Positions 33,300 through 43,120 of a stretch of 64,000 nt of DNA are shown here, piece after piece (the stretch's first letter is position 1; every line of letters begins with the position of its first letter). The stretch is from an uncultured Clostridia bacterium (GTDB taxonomy: Bacteria > Bacillota > Clostridia > HGM11514), in NCBI GenBank assembly GCA_934464705.1, contig CAKSKB010000003.1, positions 62,001 through 126,000 of the forward strand. The letters run 5' to 3'. A program made the translations under genes and the position numbers. Below the pieces are notes generated by a model. It did no database searches. It had not been told where the DNA came from and worked only from the letters and a program-made list of their open reading frames with translations.

Positions 33300-34457
33300 A
33301 TGAAAACTTTGATAAAAAATGCAAAAATCATATTTGAAAACGAAATAAAGAACGGAGAAATTGCAATTTGCGACTCAAAAATATCCGAAATAGGCGAACA
33401 AATTCCCGGCAGTTTTGATAACGAAATTGATGCCGGCGGAAACTATGTGTCACCGGGCTTTATCGATATGCACGTTCATGGCGGCGGCGGAATTGAGTTT
33501 TTGACCGCCGCCCCCGATGATATAATTCACGGAGCAAAATGCCATGCAAAATACGGTACAACAACGATTGTTCCGACGCTCAGCGCCGCACCGCTTGAAA
33601 TAATGAAAAAAGGCATACTGAACATCCGTGCCGCAAGCGAAAAGTACGAGCCAATCGCCGGCGTGTTTCTTGAAGGTCCGTTTCTCTCGCCGAAGCAATG
33701 CGGAGCTCAGGTTCCGGGAAGTATTATCACACCTTCGCCAAAGATTTACGAACCTCTCCTTAATTTGTGGGATAAAATACTTGCTGTCGGCGTTGCTCCT
33801 GAGCTTCCCGGCGCACTTGAACTCGGGGATTACCTCCGAAAAAAAGGTATCCTTGCAACCATTGCTCATTCCGACGCAACATTTGACGAAGTTGAAAAAG
33901 CAATTTTCCACGGGTTTTCAGATGTTACTCACATATATTCATGCTGTTCAACCGTAATACGAAAAAACGCCTTCCGTGTTGCCGGCGTTGTCGAAGCAGG
34001 GCTTTATTTTGACGAACTTTCGGTTCAAGTGATTGCAGATTTAAAACACCTGCCCGTATCTCTTCTGAAACTTATTTACAAATGCAAAGGCTCGGACAAA
34101 ATATCACTTATAACCGATGGCCTTTCATTTTCGGCATCGGAACTTAAAGATGGCACAATCTACACCCAGGGCACAGGAAACGATGTTCTGTACGAGGACG
34201 GCGTTATGAAACTGACCGACCGAAGCGCCTTTGCCGGAAGCGTTGCGACAACATCCGACTTGGTTAGAAATATGTATAAAACTGTCGGCGTTCCGCTTTT
34301 TGATGCAGTAAAAATGTCCACCAAAACACCTGCTGAAAAGCTGTCACTCGGCAGCAAAAAAGGCGCCCTCAAACCGGGTTTTGACGCAGATATTTTAATT
34401 TTTGACGATGATATCAATATTGAGAAAACCATAATAATGGGAAAGGCAATACTATGA
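33300..34457 (+). CDS. nagA: N-acetylglucosamine-6-phosphate deacetylase (variant NagA)
   Basis: 385 aa amidohydrolase. GFIDMHVHGGGG near 53-64 and EGPFLSPKQCGAQ near 121-133 give metal and substrate ligands; AHSDATFDE and VTHIYSC carry His ligands; TDGLSFSA carries the catalytic Asp. The stretch THIYSCCSTVIRK replaces the classical THLFNAM, so this is a divergent subgroup and the exact amino sugar is less certain. Expected reaction: removal of acetate from GlcNAc-6-P, giving the NagB substrate. ATG at 33300 is chosen over 33291 by ribosome-site spacing (AAAGG). Confidence 0.9.
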   Translation: MKTLIKNAKIIFENEIKNGEIAICDSKISEIGEQIPGSFDNEIDAGGNYVSPGFIDMHVHGGGGIEFLTAAPDDIIHGAKCHAKYGTTTIVPTLSAAPLEIMKKGILNIRAASEKYEPIAGVFLEGPFLSPKQCGAQVPGSIITPSPKIYEPLLNLWDKILAVGVAPELPGALELGDYLRKKGILATIAHSDATFDEVEKAIFHGFSDVTHIYSCCSTVIRKNAFRVAGVVEAGLYFDELSVQVIADLKHLPVSLLKLIYKCKGSDKISLITDGLSFSASELKDGTIYTQGTGNDVLYEDGVMKLTDRSAFAGSVATTSDLVRNMYKTVGVPLFDAVKMSTKTPAEKLSLGSKKGALKPGFDADILIFDDDINIEKTIIMGKAIL

Positions 34458-35482
34458 GAAAAACAACCATATACGACATTGCCAAAAAATGCTCGGTTTC
34501 GCCTGCAACGGTTTCAAGGGTTCTGTGCAACAGCAACTACCCGGTAAGCGATGAACTTCGCCTGCTCGTAACAGAAACAGCGCGTGAGCTTAACTACTCC
34601 CCGGGAAGGGCGAGCGTTTTGATGAGAACAAAGCGTTCAAAAGACATCGGCATTATTTTACCGACGATATCAAATGCTTATTACAGTCAGCTGCTGCAAG
34701 GTATTTGTTCATCTGCTACCGAGGCAGAGTACAATGTTATACTATGCAGCTCGGACAGAAATCCGGACAACGAATATGAAAGCTTAAAGTTTCTGTTAAA
34801 AAAGCAAGTGTCCGGAATAATTGTTGTAAGTATATGCGGAAATTCAAAATTCCTTACAGACATTTCGAGAAACACAAATCTTGTAATTTTGGAACAGGAT
34901 GCCGATGTTAATTGCAGCAAGGTTGTGTTTGACTATGAAGCGGGTATGTATATGGCCACTGAACACCTTATCAAAAACGGTCATCGAAAAATAGGTTTCA
35001 TAGGAGCAAACCCTGACAGACCCAGCAGAATACAAATGCTTTCGGGATATAAAAAATGCCTTGCTGACAACAAAATCGACATTGTACCGCAATATATCAA
35101 AATATCTGATATTGATGCGGAAATTCCGGAGTCATTTGAGCTGAAAAACGGAAAATCGGCTGCAAGCAAGTTTTTAAAAATGAAAAACCCGCCTACGGGT
35201 TTTGTTTGCATAAACGATATGACAGCCCTCGGTCTGATCAACCGGCTTACCGACAAGGGATATTCCGTCCCAGGTGATTTTTCGATAATCGGGTTTGACA
35301 ATACCCCCTACGCCGCATTATCGCAGCCGCCGCTGACTACCGTCGAACAATCCGCACACCCTATGGGTGCAGAAGCAATGAAAATACTCGCTGAAAATAT
35401 AGAAACTCAAACACAAAGGAGCGTACTTTTTAAGCCTTCTCTGATAAAACGCAAAACTGTTTCCGCTCCGAAAACAAAATAG
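34454..35482 (+). CDS. LacI family transcriptional repressor
   Basis: 342 aa. N-terminal HTH: TIYDIAKKCSVSPATVSRVL at 4-23, hinge helix near 50-60. The periplasmic-binding-like effector domain follows, with IGFIGANPDRPS and DFSIIGFDNTPYA. It overlaps nagA by 4 bp (ATGA) and so is made together with it. It most likely binds the palindrome at 33212-33244 and controls both nag operons. The inducer is probably a phosphorylated amino sugar or the DUF4838 product (inference). Confidence 0.93.
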   Translation: MRKTTIYDIAKKCSVSPATVSRVLCNSNYPVSDELRLLVTETARELNYSPGRASVLMRTKRSKDIGIILPTISNAYYSQLLQGICSSATEAEYNVILCSSDRNPDNEYESLKFLLKKQVSGIIVVSICGNSKFLTDISRNTNLVILEQDADVNCSKVVFDYEAGMYMATEHLIKNGHRKIGFIGANPDRPSRIQMLSGYKKCLADNKIDIVPQYIKISDIDAEIPESFELKNGKSAASKFLKMKNPPTGFVCINDMTALGLINRLTDKGYSVPGDFSIIGFDNTPYAALSQPPLTTVEQSAHPMGAEAMKILAENIETQTQRSVLFKPSLIKRKTVSAPKTK

Positions 35483-35508
35483 CGGTACGGCAAATTCAGC
35501 CGTACCGC
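35482..35508 (-). terminator. Terminator between lacI and fucI
   Basis: A 10-bp perfect GC-rich stem (35482-35491 with 35499-35508). On the minus strand it is followed by TATTTTGTTTT, serving fucI; it may also stop lacI transcripts. The outer base is the last base of the lacI stop codon. Confidence 0.7.
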
Positions 35509-35521
35509 AATTATATTGCAA

Positions 35522-37321
35522 TTATTTCTTATACATAGGTCCGAAATTCTTGCACGCTCTGTAATCAGCGCCTTCTTTGTCCATACCGAAAGCGTTCCAG
35601 GCGGAGGGACGGAAGATGTCCTTTTCCGGAACATTGTGCATAGCAACAGGAATTCTGAGCATTGAGCACATTGTGATAAGGTCCGCACCGATATGACCGT
35701 AGGAAATTGCACCGTGGTTAGCGCCCCAGCAGTTCATGACATGGTAAGCGTCCTTGAAAGGCCCTTCCTTGCCGTCGCATCTCGGAGCAAACCATGTGCA
35801 GGGCCATGTGTAGTCGGTTCTCTTCCAGAGAGTTTCGTTAACTTCTTCGGGGAGAGCAATCGTCCAGCCCTCGGCAATCTGAAGCATCGGTCCAAGGCCG
35901 TCAACAAGGTTGAGTCTAATCATTGTTGCAGGCATTTCTGCTCTTGTAACAAATCTCGAAGAATATCCGCCGCCTCTGAAATAGCCTCTGTCGGCTGCGT
36001 TCCATGTTGTAGCATTCATGATAGCGTCACGGTCAGCTTCGGTAACATTCCACCATTCCTTCATTGTGCCGTTTCCGTTTTCGTCTTTAGCTTCACCGGA
36101 AGCGTCAAGGCATGCAGCGCCGGAATTGATAAGGTGGATAAAGCCGTCAGCGTCTTTTGCATGACCTTCAATATCATAGCCGGTAACTCTCTTAACAGCG
36201 TCACCGCTCCAGTATGTACGAACATCGGCAAAAATCTGAGCCTTATTTGTAAGAAGCTTCATGAACATCATGCCGAGACCGTTGAGAACATCGTTTTCGG
36301 TTGCAAGAATGTAGGGTTCTCTTGCGCCTGTCCAGTCAAACGAAGTGTTGAGAAGAGCCTCTGCATAGTCGCAGTTGGGATAGAAATCCGTCCACTGTCT
36401 CTGACCCTGGAAGCCCGCCGCAAGAGCGTTATGACCAACGCTTTCTTCTTCGCAGCCTTCGGGAAGGTTCTTGTTGCCGTTCATGAGGTCTTTGATAATG
36501 CACATCATCTTAACGACAAATTCCCATTCTTCTTCCTTCTGTTCGGGAGTTTTCTGCATAAATTCAGGGTTCTTGTCAAAGCCGACCTTACACTTTTCCT
36601 TGGTCCACTTAAGAGCCTTTTCAAACTCGTCCTTGTCATAGATACCCTCTGTCATTCGGCGGATAATTTCCACCTCGTCAACAGATTCAACCCTCATGCC
36701 GAGGTATTCTTCAATAAACTTGGAATCGATGATAGAACCGCCGATACCCATACAGATTGAGCCAATCTGGAGATACGACTTACCTCTCATTGTAGCGCAT
36801 GCAACAGCGGCGCGGGCAAATCTGAGAAGCTTTTCCTGAACATCGGCCGGGATAGAAGAATCGTCAGCTTCCTGAACCTCATGACCGTAGATACCGAATG
36901 CCGGAAGCCCCTTCTGTGCATGGGTTGCGAGAACGGAAGCAAGATATACGGCACCGGGTCTTTCGGTACCGTTAAAGCCCCATACACCCTTGATTGTGTT
37001 TCTGTCCATATCCATTGTTTCAGCGCCGTAGCACCAGCAAGGAGTAACGGTAAGCGTAATGTCAACGCCCGCCTTTTTGAACTTTTCAGCGCAAGCTGCG
37101 GATTCCGCAACACGGCCGATTGTAGTGTCGGCAATAATAACCTTTACGGGTTCGCCGTTGGTGTATCTGAGATTTTCCTCGAATAATTTAGCGGCTGCCT
37201 TTGCCATACCCATGGTCTGGTCTTCCAAAGATTCGCGAACCTTCAGAGGACCTCTGCGGCCGTCGATTGTAGGGCGAATACCGATAACCGGATAATCGCC
37301 GATAAGTCTGCTTTTAGCCAT
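35522..37321 (-). CDS. fucI: L-fucose isomerase
   Basis: 599 aa, close to the E. coli FucI length. The metal-binding and catalytic region is present: ATENDVLNGLG near 341-351 (Glu, Asp) and FADVRTYWSG near 365-374, with a late CWGANHGAISYGH block. The N-terminus GIRPTIDGRRGP is typical. It converts L-fucose to L-fuculose. A GH29 fucosidase lies at 59781-61463, so fucose release and use are both encoded. No fuculose kinase or aldolase is in this window. AGGAATAG lies before the ATG. Confidence 0.95.
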   Translation of the reverse strand: MAKSRLIGDYPVIGIRPTIDGRRGPLKVRESLEDQTMGMAKAAAKLFEENLRYTNGEPVKVIIADTTIGRVAESAACAEKFKKAGVDITLTVTPCWCYGAETMDMDRNTIKGVWGFNGTERPGAVYLASVLATHAQKGLPAFGIYGHEVQEADDSSIPADVQEKLLRFARAAVACATMRGKSYLQIGSICMGIGGSIIDSKFIEEYLGMRVESVDEVEIIRRMTEGIYDKDEFEKALKWTKEKCKVGFDKNPEFMQKTPEQKEEEWEFVVKMMCIIKDLMNGNKNLPEGCEEESVGHNALAAGFQGQRQWTDFYPNCDYAEALLNTSFDWTGAREPYILATENDVLNGLGMMFMKLLTNKAQIFADVRTYWSGDAVKRVTGYDIEGHAKDADGFIHLINSGAACLDASGEAKDENGNGTMKEWWNVTEADRDAIMNATTWNAADRGYFRGGGYSSRFVTRAEMPATMIRLNLVDGLGPMLQIAEGWTIALPEEVNETLWKRTDYTWPCTWFAPRCDGKEGPFKDAYHVMNCWGANHGAISYGHIGADLITMCSMLRIPVAMHNVPEKDIFRPSAWNAFGMDKEGADYRACKNFGPMYKK

Positions 37322-37364
37322 TTCTATTCCTCCATTATTAATATAATAATTACAAGCTTCTTAT

Positions 37365-37393
37365 ATTTTATCAAATTTTACGCAAATAGTCAA
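37365..37393 (-). promoter_or_regulatory. Promoter of fucI
   Basis: On the minus strand: TTGACT, 17-nt spacer, TAAAAT with TGA extended -10, 43 bp before the ATG. No operator was recognised around it. Confidence 0.78.
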
Positions 37394-37410
37394 TATTTAT
37401 TGCAAAATTT

Positions 37411-38784
37411 TTAATAAAATTCATAAAAAGCCTTATAAGCCTTGTACGCCATAAATATATCGGCTTTTGCCGCAATTTCAAACGGAGCGTGCATTGAGAG
37501 AAGCGGAACGCCGCAGTCGATAGTTTCGACATCAAGCTGCGCAACATACTGCGCAACCGTACCGCCGCCGCCTGCGTCAACCTTACCGAGTTCCGCAGAC
37601 TGCCACACAACGCCGTTATCCGAAAAGAGTTTTCTGAGTTTTGCGATAAACTCCGCCGAAGCGTCCGAAGTACCGGACTTTCCCCTTGCGCCGGTATATT
37701 TTATAAGCCCCACGCCGCAGTTCAGGAAAGCCGCATTGTTCTTTTCGGAAACCGCCTGATACTGCGGGTCAACCGCATTGCAGACATCCGCCGAAAGACA
37801 GCTGCTTTTTGACATAACACGCCTGCCGTCAAGCCCGTTTGCTTCAGCAATATCATATATGAAATTCTCATAAAACTTTGATTTCATTCCGGTATTTCCC
37901 GTGCTGCCGATTTCCTCCTTGTCGGCAAGAATCAAAACAGCGGTTTTTTTGGGACTGTCTGCGTCCAGAATTGCACGAAGCCCGGTGTATGCGCAAACTC
38001 TGTCATCATGACCGTACGCACCGATAAGGCTTCTGTCGAGCCCTATATCCCTTGCTCCTCCTGCCGGAACCGCCTCAAGCTCGGCAGAAAGGAAATCCTC
38101 CTCGGTTATACCGTATTTTTCGTTAAGAAGTTCTAAAACCGCAAGCTTAACCCTTTCCTTTTCGTCCTTGTCGGGGTGCGGAACAGAGCCTGCGAGAAGA
38201 TTAAGATTTTCGCCTTCAATCCCTTCCGAAAGCTTTTTGCCCATCTGGTCGCCGGCAAGGTGGATAAGAAGGTCGGAAACGCAGAAACAGGGTTCGTCGT
38301 CATTTTCACCGATGGAAATATCAACTCTTTCGCCGTCGGCCTTATAAACAACGCCGTGAATTGCCATGGGCACGGTTGTCCACTGATATTTTTTTATTCC
38401 GCCGTAATAATGCGTCTTGAAAAGAGCAACGGAGATATCCTCATAAAGAGGGTTCGGCTTTAAGTCAAGCCTTGGCGAATCAATATGCGCCGCAACGATG
38501 TTGGTTCCTTCGGAAACATCGCTGCCAACGACTGCCAGCGCAAGTCCCTTTCCGCGGTTTACGGAATATATTTTATCGCCGGGTTTTGCGGATTTTCCGT
38601 CAAATTCCCTGAAACCGGCGCTCTTTGCAAGAGAAACCGCCGCCTCTACGGTTAATCTTTCGGTTTTTGCGACCGACAGAAACGATTTGTAGTCATCACC
38701 GAAACCGTAAATATCTTTTTTTGAACTTTCCGTATCGTAAACATTCAAAGTTTTGCGGAATAGCTTTTCAGATAATTTACTCAT
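37411..38784 (-). CDS. M18 family aminopeptidase
   Basis: 457 aa. Metal ligands fit M18: AAHIDSPRLD near 93-102, DKEEIGSTGNTGM near 280-292, and the late MHAPFEIAAKAD near 430-441. The length and the N-terminal block fit the bacterial aminopeptidase I type (ApeA-like). It trims N-terminal residues from peptides in the cytoplasm as a large oligomer. It stands 11 bp after the lytic transglycosylase gene on the opposite side of the operon order (transglycosylase downstream), with an AGGAG ribosome site. Confidence 0.93.
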   Translation of the reverse strand: MSKLSEKLFRKTLNVYDTESSKKDIYGFGDDYKSFLSVAKTERLTVEAAVSLAKSAGFREFDGKSAKPGDKIYSVNRGKGLALAVVGSDVSEGTNIVAAHIDSPRLDLKPNPLYEDISVALFKTHYYGGIKKYQWTTVPMAIHGVVYKADGERVDISIGENDDEPCFCVSDLLIHLAGDQMGKKLSEGIEGENLNLLAGSVPHPDKDEKERVKLAVLELLNEKYGITEEDFLSAELEAVPAGGARDIGLDRSLIGAYGHDDRVCAYTGLRAILDADSPKKTAVLILADKEEIGSTGNTGMKSKFYENFIYDIAEANGLDGRRVMSKSSCLSADVCNAVDPQYQAVSEKNNAAFLNCGVGLIKYTGARGKSGTSDASAEFIAKLRKLFSDNGVVWQSAELGKVDAGGGGTVAQYVAQLDVETIDCGVPLLSMHAPFEIAAKADIFMAYKAYKAFYEFY

Positions 38785-38795
38785 TTAAATCACTC

Positions 38796-39338
38796 CTAAT
38801 ACAGTTTGTTATATATATTGTATGCCGACATAACATTGACAACATACTTTTCCGTTTCCCCGAAGGGAATATCCGAAAGTTCTTTGCCGTCAGTGCTGTA
38901 TCTGGCATCTTTAAGCCATTTTTTCACATTGCCCTCGCCTGCATTGTAAGCTGCAACAGCGGTTTTCAGCGACCCGAAATTACGGCAAAGGTATCTGAGA
39001 TACCAGCACGAAAACCGTATATTAACCTCGGGGTCTGCAAGACAGTAATCGCTGACATTGATTTTTTCGGCAATCCAAGCCGCCGTATCGGGTGTAATCT
39101 GCATAAGCCCGACCGCATTTTTATGTGAAACGGCGGTTTCCGAAAAACCGCTTTCGTTTTTCATAATGGAAAGCACAAGGCTGCGGTCAATATCGAATTC
39201 AGATGAATACTTGTCAACAATGCTCCCGTATTTTATGGGATAAGCCGCCTGAAGCACTGTATAAAGCGCCGTCCAAAGCATTAAAAACACAGCCGCAAGG
39301 ACAACAAAAATTTTAAACACTGCGTTTGCCTTTTGCAA
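38796..39338 (-). CDS. Membrane-anchored lytic transglycosylase (SLT domain)
   Basis: ~180 aa. One N-terminal transmembrane helix, then an SLT/lysozyme-like domain: catalytic Glu in SIMKNESGF, the AVGLMQITPDTAAWI motif and AVAAYNAGEGNV. It cleaves the glycan strand of peptidoglycan with 1,6-anhydro product formation. Start is uncertain: TTG at 39338 has AAAGGAG 8 nt upstream and overlaps coaE by 26 bp; an ATG at 39398 has no ribosome site. In Bacillus and many Clostridia a similar SLT gene (ytcJ-like context) follows coaE. Confidence 0.88.
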   Translation of the reverse strand: MQKANAVFKIFVVLAAVFLMLWTALYTVLQAAYPIKYGSIVDKYSSEFDIDRSLVLSIMKNESGFSETAVSHKNAVGLMQITPDTAAWIAEKINVSDYCLADPEVNIRFSCWYLRYLCRNFGSLKTAVAAYNAGEGNVKKWLKDARYSTDGKELSDIPFGETEKYVVNVMSAYNIYNKLY

Positions 39339-39909
39339 ATTCTGCGCTCCTTTCCAGAATATTATCGGCCAAAACCGAAAGAGGTGTTTTGCCATCATTC
39401 ACAACGGAATAATCCGTATTTTTTATGTAATAATCGTCCGCCATCTGCGCCGAAAGCCTTGCCTCCGCCTGTTTTTCCGTTAAACCGTCACGGGCTGTTA
39501 TACGCTCTTTGCGTATATCATCGGGCGCGGTGACCGCAACGGTAAAATCCGCAATATCGGTCATTTTTGCCTCTATCAGCACGGCTGCGTCAACTATTAT
39601 AATATCAAATTTTTCGGATTTTACTCTGATTTCATTTTCGATTTTCTTCCTGATTTCAGGATGCGTTATCCCGTTCAGTGCTTTAAGCGCAGCGCCGTCC
39701 GAAAAAACCTTTGCGGCAAGTTTTGTCCGTACGAGGACACCGCCCGAAAAGCAGTCCGGAAAGCACTTTCTGACCTTTTCGAGTACCTTGCCGCTCATTA
39801 TGTTTTTGCCTATTTTGTCGGCGTCTATAACATATGCTCCTTTTTTCTCGAGAGCAGCCGAAACGGCACTTTTGCCGCTTCCGCTCCTCCCGCATAATGC
39901 AATTACCAA
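39313..39909 (-). CDS. coaE: Dephospho-CoA kinase
   Basis: 198 aa. P-loop GRSGSGKSAV near 7-16, then YVIDADKIGK and the helix ITARDGLTEKQAEARL lid region. It performs the last step of coenzyme A synthesis. polA ends 9 bp upstream, a common Firmicute pair, so polA-coaE-transglycosylase form one operon. The sequence is rather divergent but all key residues are visible. Confidence 0.94.
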   Translation of the reverse strand: MVIALCGRSGSGKSAVSAALEKKGAYVIDADKIGKNIMSGKVLEKVRKCFPDCFSGGVLVRTKLAAKVFSDGAALKALNGITHPEIRKKIENEIRVKSEKFDIIIVDAAVLIEAKMTDIADFTVAVTAPDDIRKERITARDGLTEKQAEARLSAQMADDYYIKNTDYSVVNDGKTPLSVLADNILERSAEFAKGKRSV

Positions 39910-39918
39910 AAAACCACC

Positions 39919-42381
39919 CTACTTTGTTTCAAAAAGACTTGCTCCGCTGTGAATATCAACAGTAAGCGGAACGGAAAAATCAACAACATGTTCCATTTCG
40001 TATTTGAGCATTTCGGAAACCTCGGAAAGTTCATCGCGCGGAACCTCCAGCACAAGTTCATCGTGAATCTGCATGATAAGCTTCGACTTTTTGCCCTTCA
40101 GACGGTTGTAGACATTAATCATTGCAAATTTTATAATGTCTGCAGCCGTTCCCTGAACAGGAGCATTCATAGCGGCTCGTTCGCCGAATGAACGGGTCAC
40201 GAAATTGCTCGCCGAAAGTTCTGGGATATATCTTCTTCTTTTGAACCATGTTTCAACATATCCGCATTTTTTTGCATTTTCAACCGTATTTTTCATAAAC
40301 TCGGTAATCTTCGGGTATCTTTCGCGGTAGCTGTCCATATATCTTTTGGCTTCCGAACGAAGAACCCCCATATTTTTGGCAAGCGTAAATTCGCCGATTC
40401 CGTAAACAATGCCGAAATTAACCGCTTTTGCACGGCTTCTCATCTCGGGAGTTACCATCGAAGGGTCGACACCGAAAATATGCGCGGCGGTTCCGGTGTG
40501 AATATCATCTCCCGACAAAAACGCCGCAATCATTGTTTCATCGCCCGACATATGCGCAAGCACCCTCAGTTCAATCTGCGAGTAGTCGGCGTCGAGCAGC
40601 ACACAGCCCTCCTTCGGGGTAAACATTTTTCTTATGCGTTTGCCCTCTTCGGTTCTCACCGGAATATTCTGCAGATTCGGCTCAGCGCTTGAAAGCCGCC
40701 CGGTCTGCGTTGCTGACTGATTGTAATTCGTATGCAGCCGCCCGTCCTCTTTTATAAGCGCCTTCATTCCCTCCACATATGTGGAATTAAGCTTTGAATA
40801 CTGCCTGTAATCAAGAATTTTTCTTATTATCGGGCTGTAGGGTTCAAGCTTTTCGAGGGTTTCCGCATCGGTGGAAGCGCCTCTTTTGCTCTTTTTGTAA
40901 ACCGGAAGCATAAGCTTATTGTAAAGCACATCGCCAAGCTGCTTTGTGGAATTTATATTAAATTCGCAGCCGGCAATATCGTAAATATCCTGCTCAAGTC
41001 TGTAAATAGCGGAATTATATTCTGCGGAAAGTTTCTCCAGAACTTCCGTGTCAACATGGACGCCCGTAAGCTGCATATCGGCAAGCACATACGCAAGCGG
41101 AAACTCCATTTCATAGTAAAGCTTGTGAAGTCCAAGTTCCTCAATCAGCGATGAAAGTTCGGAGTACGCATTGTAAAGCTTGTCAGCGGGATTCGATTCC
41201 AGACCGCCGTACCTTATAAACACCTTTTCGAGAGTAATCGGCGCAATCGACTGGTCACAAACATACGCCCCCAGCGAAACATCAAAAACAACATTTTTTA
41301 TATCGATACCGTCAACAATCGCCTGTTTTATGTCTAAAACGATTTTCGGAATTTTTTCATTCTCAAAAAATCCGTTTTCGTCGGAAACCGAATAAAGATT
41401 ATCGCCGTCCGACACAAAAAGCGTACCGTTGTCAAAAATGCAGGCGGAAGACTTGCCGCAGAGCACAGTCAAATCGTCAAGTTCCTTCGCTTCCTTTTCA
41501 GGGATTGCGGACTGAACCTCAAGCTTTTGTATAAAGCTGTTGAGATCAAGTTCATCGAGATATGCAACGAGATTTTCGCTGTCACGCTTCGGATTCAGTA
41601 TATCGGCGGCATTGAATTCAATCGGAACTTCCCTGTTGATTTCGGAAAGAAACTTACTGTCAAACGCCGACTGTTTTCCCTCAATAAGCTTATTTTTAGC
41701 TCTCGGTTTGATTTTATCGCTGTCTATATTTTCATAAATCGCCTCAAGGGACCCGAACTCATGCATAAGCTCAGCAGCACCCTTTTCGCCTATTCCCGGC
41801 ACTCCCGGAATATTATCTGACTTATCACCCATAAGTGCTTTAAGGTCGATAAACTGTTTCGGTGTAAGACCGTATTCCTCAAAAACCTTTTTTTCATCAA
41901 AAATATCGTCCTGAGTTTTGCCGCCGACAGTCCTTATAAGCCTTATATAAGTGTTTTTACCTGCAAGCTGCAAATCATCCTTATCACCGGTAAGAATAAC
42001 GCAGGTATTTTCGGTTTTCTCGCAGAACGATGAAAAGGTACCTATTACATCGTCCGCCTCGTAGCCTTCGATTTCATAAATCGGAATCCCCATAAACCCG
42101 AGAATTTTCTTGACAGGTTCAAGCTGTGCAGCCAAATCGTCGGGCATACCCTTCCTCTGCGCCTTGTATTCGCTGTAGAACTTATGGCGGAAGGTTTTGC
42201 CCTTAAGGTCAAACGAAACGCAGATGCCGTCCGGCTTTTCAATATCGGAATACTTATTCATAATATTGAGGAAACCGTAAACCGCATTTGTCGGCTGACC
42301 GCTTTTTGAAGTCAGCGGACGGATTGCGTAATACGCACGGTTAAGCATACTGTTTCCGTCTATAATCATAAATTTACTCAT
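39919..42381 (-). CDS. polA: DNA polymerase I
   Basis: 820 aa. The N-terminal 5' nuclease (residues 1-~290) has DGNSMLNRAYYAI, EGYEADDVIG, GDKDDLQL and GDKSDNIPGVPGIG. The 3'-5' exonuclease region (~300-400) is shortened and lacks the acidic metal-binding set, as in many Firmicute PolA, so proofreading is unlikely. The polymerase has motif A DADYSQIELRVLAH, motif B (RAKAVNFGIVYG) and motif C QIHDELVLE. It handles repair and Okazaki primer removal. Upstream there is a good TATAAT at ~54 bp but only a weak -35. Confidence 0.96.
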   Translation of the reverse strand: MSKFMIIDGNSMLNRAYYAIRPLTSKSGQPTNAVYGFLNIMNKYSDIEKPDGICVSFDLKGKTFRHKFYSEYKAQRKGMPDDLAAQLEPVKKILGFMGIPIYEIEGYEADDVIGTFSSFCEKTENTCVILTGDKDDLQLAGKNTYIRLIRTVGGKTQDDIFDEKKVFEEYGLTPKQFIDLKALMGDKSDNIPGVPGIGEKGAAELMHEFGSLEAIYENIDSDKIKPRAKNKLIEGKQSAFDSKFLSEINREVPIEFNAADILNPKRDSENLVAYLDELDLNSFIQKLEVQSAIPEKEAKELDDLTVLCGKSSACIFDNGTLFVSDGDNLYSVSDENGFFENEKIPKIVLDIKQAIVDGIDIKNVVFDVSLGAYVCDQSIAPITLEKVFIRYGGLESNPADKLYNAYSELSSLIEELGLHKLYYEMEFPLAYVLADMQLTGVHVDTEVLEKLSAEYNSAIYRLEQDIYDIAGCEFNINSTKQLGDVLYNKLMLPVYKKSKRGASTDAETLEKLEPYSPIIRKILDYRQYSKLNSTYVEGMKALIKEDGRLHTNYNQSATQTGRLSSAEPNLQNIPVRTEEGKRIRKMFTPKEGCVLLDADYSQIELRVLAHMSGDETMIAAFLSGDDIHTGTAAHIFGVDPSMVTPEMRSRAKAVNFGIVYGIGEFTLAKNMGVLRSEAKRYMDSYRERYPKITEFMKNTVENAKKCGYVETWFKRRRYIPELSASNFVTRSFGERAAMNAPVQGTAADIIKFAMINVYNRLKGKKSKLIMQIHDELVLEVPRDELSEVSEMLKYEMEHVVDFSVPLTVDIHSGASLFETK

Positions 42382-42490
42382 AAAATCACCTAAATATATT
42401 ATACATCAAAAAGCATAAAAAATAAAGTATTTTTTGCGAAAACGGCATAATTTTTTCAATATATGCAAAAAATGCAATCGGGTGATTAAT

Positions 42491-43120
42491 ATGACAGTAT
42501 CGTTTATAAGGACAATCTTTTTTTATGTAATCCTGATAATTTTTCTAAGAATAATGGGAAAACGCCAGCTCGGGGAGCTTCAGACCTCGGAATTCGCCGT
42601 AACGCTGCTGCTTGCGAACCTTGCCGCGATACCGATGCAGGCGCAATCCATACCGCTCATCAGCGGACTGATTCCGATTGCTACACTTCTGATACTTGAG
42701 ATGATAATTTCGTTTGCGGTTTTAAAATCGAGGAAACTCAGAATGATTATAAGCGGCAGACCGATAATTATTATAGAAAACGGAAAAATAAATCAGAGCG
42801 TACTGAAAAAGCTGAGAATCAATACAGATGATTTGTGCGAGGAACTGCGGCTCTCGGGGATAAGCGATATTGGCGATGTTGCCTGTGCCGTTGTTGAGCC
42901 GAACGGACAGCTGAGCGTTTTTGAGGCAGGCGGCAAAGGAATGTTTTACTCTGTGATTGCCGACGGCAAAGCGGACACTTCCGCAATGAAAGCGCTTAAT
43001 ATTTCGCAGACGGAACTTGAAAAAAGGATACGAAAAAAAGGTTTCGGCAGCATATCGGAAATTTTCCTTATGTGCATGAGCCAAAGAGGAGAAATGTTTT
43101 TGGAGGGTAAGGAAAAATGA
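42491..43120 (+). CDS. DUF421 family membrane protein (YetF-like)
   Basis: 209 aa. Three N-terminal transmembrane helices are followed by a soluble YetF domain. The conserved FLRIMGKRQLGELQTSEFAV stretch lies near residues 17-36. The ATG at 42491 has GGTGATTAAT upstream. YetF/YrbG-type proteins are common in spore formers; their exact job is not settled. It is coupled by a 4-bp overlap to the DUF4363 gene, a pairing repeated in many Clostridia, so the two products probably act together at the membrane. Confidence 0.92.
   Translation: MTVSFIRTIFFYVILIIFLRIMGKRQLGELQTSEFAVTLLLANLAAIPMQAQSIPLISGLIPIATLLILEMIISFAVLKSRKLRMIISGRPIIIIENGKINQSVLKKLRINTDDLCEELRLSGISDIGDVACAVVEPNGQLSVFEAGGKGMFYSVIADGKADTSAMKALNISQTELEKRIRKKGFGSISEIFLMCMSQRGEMFLEGKEK

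Noticed and set aside
35693..36760. 355-codon open frame on the plus strand
   Set aside because: It is antisense to fucI across its conserved core, has no ribosome site, and reads as low-complexity shadow sequence.
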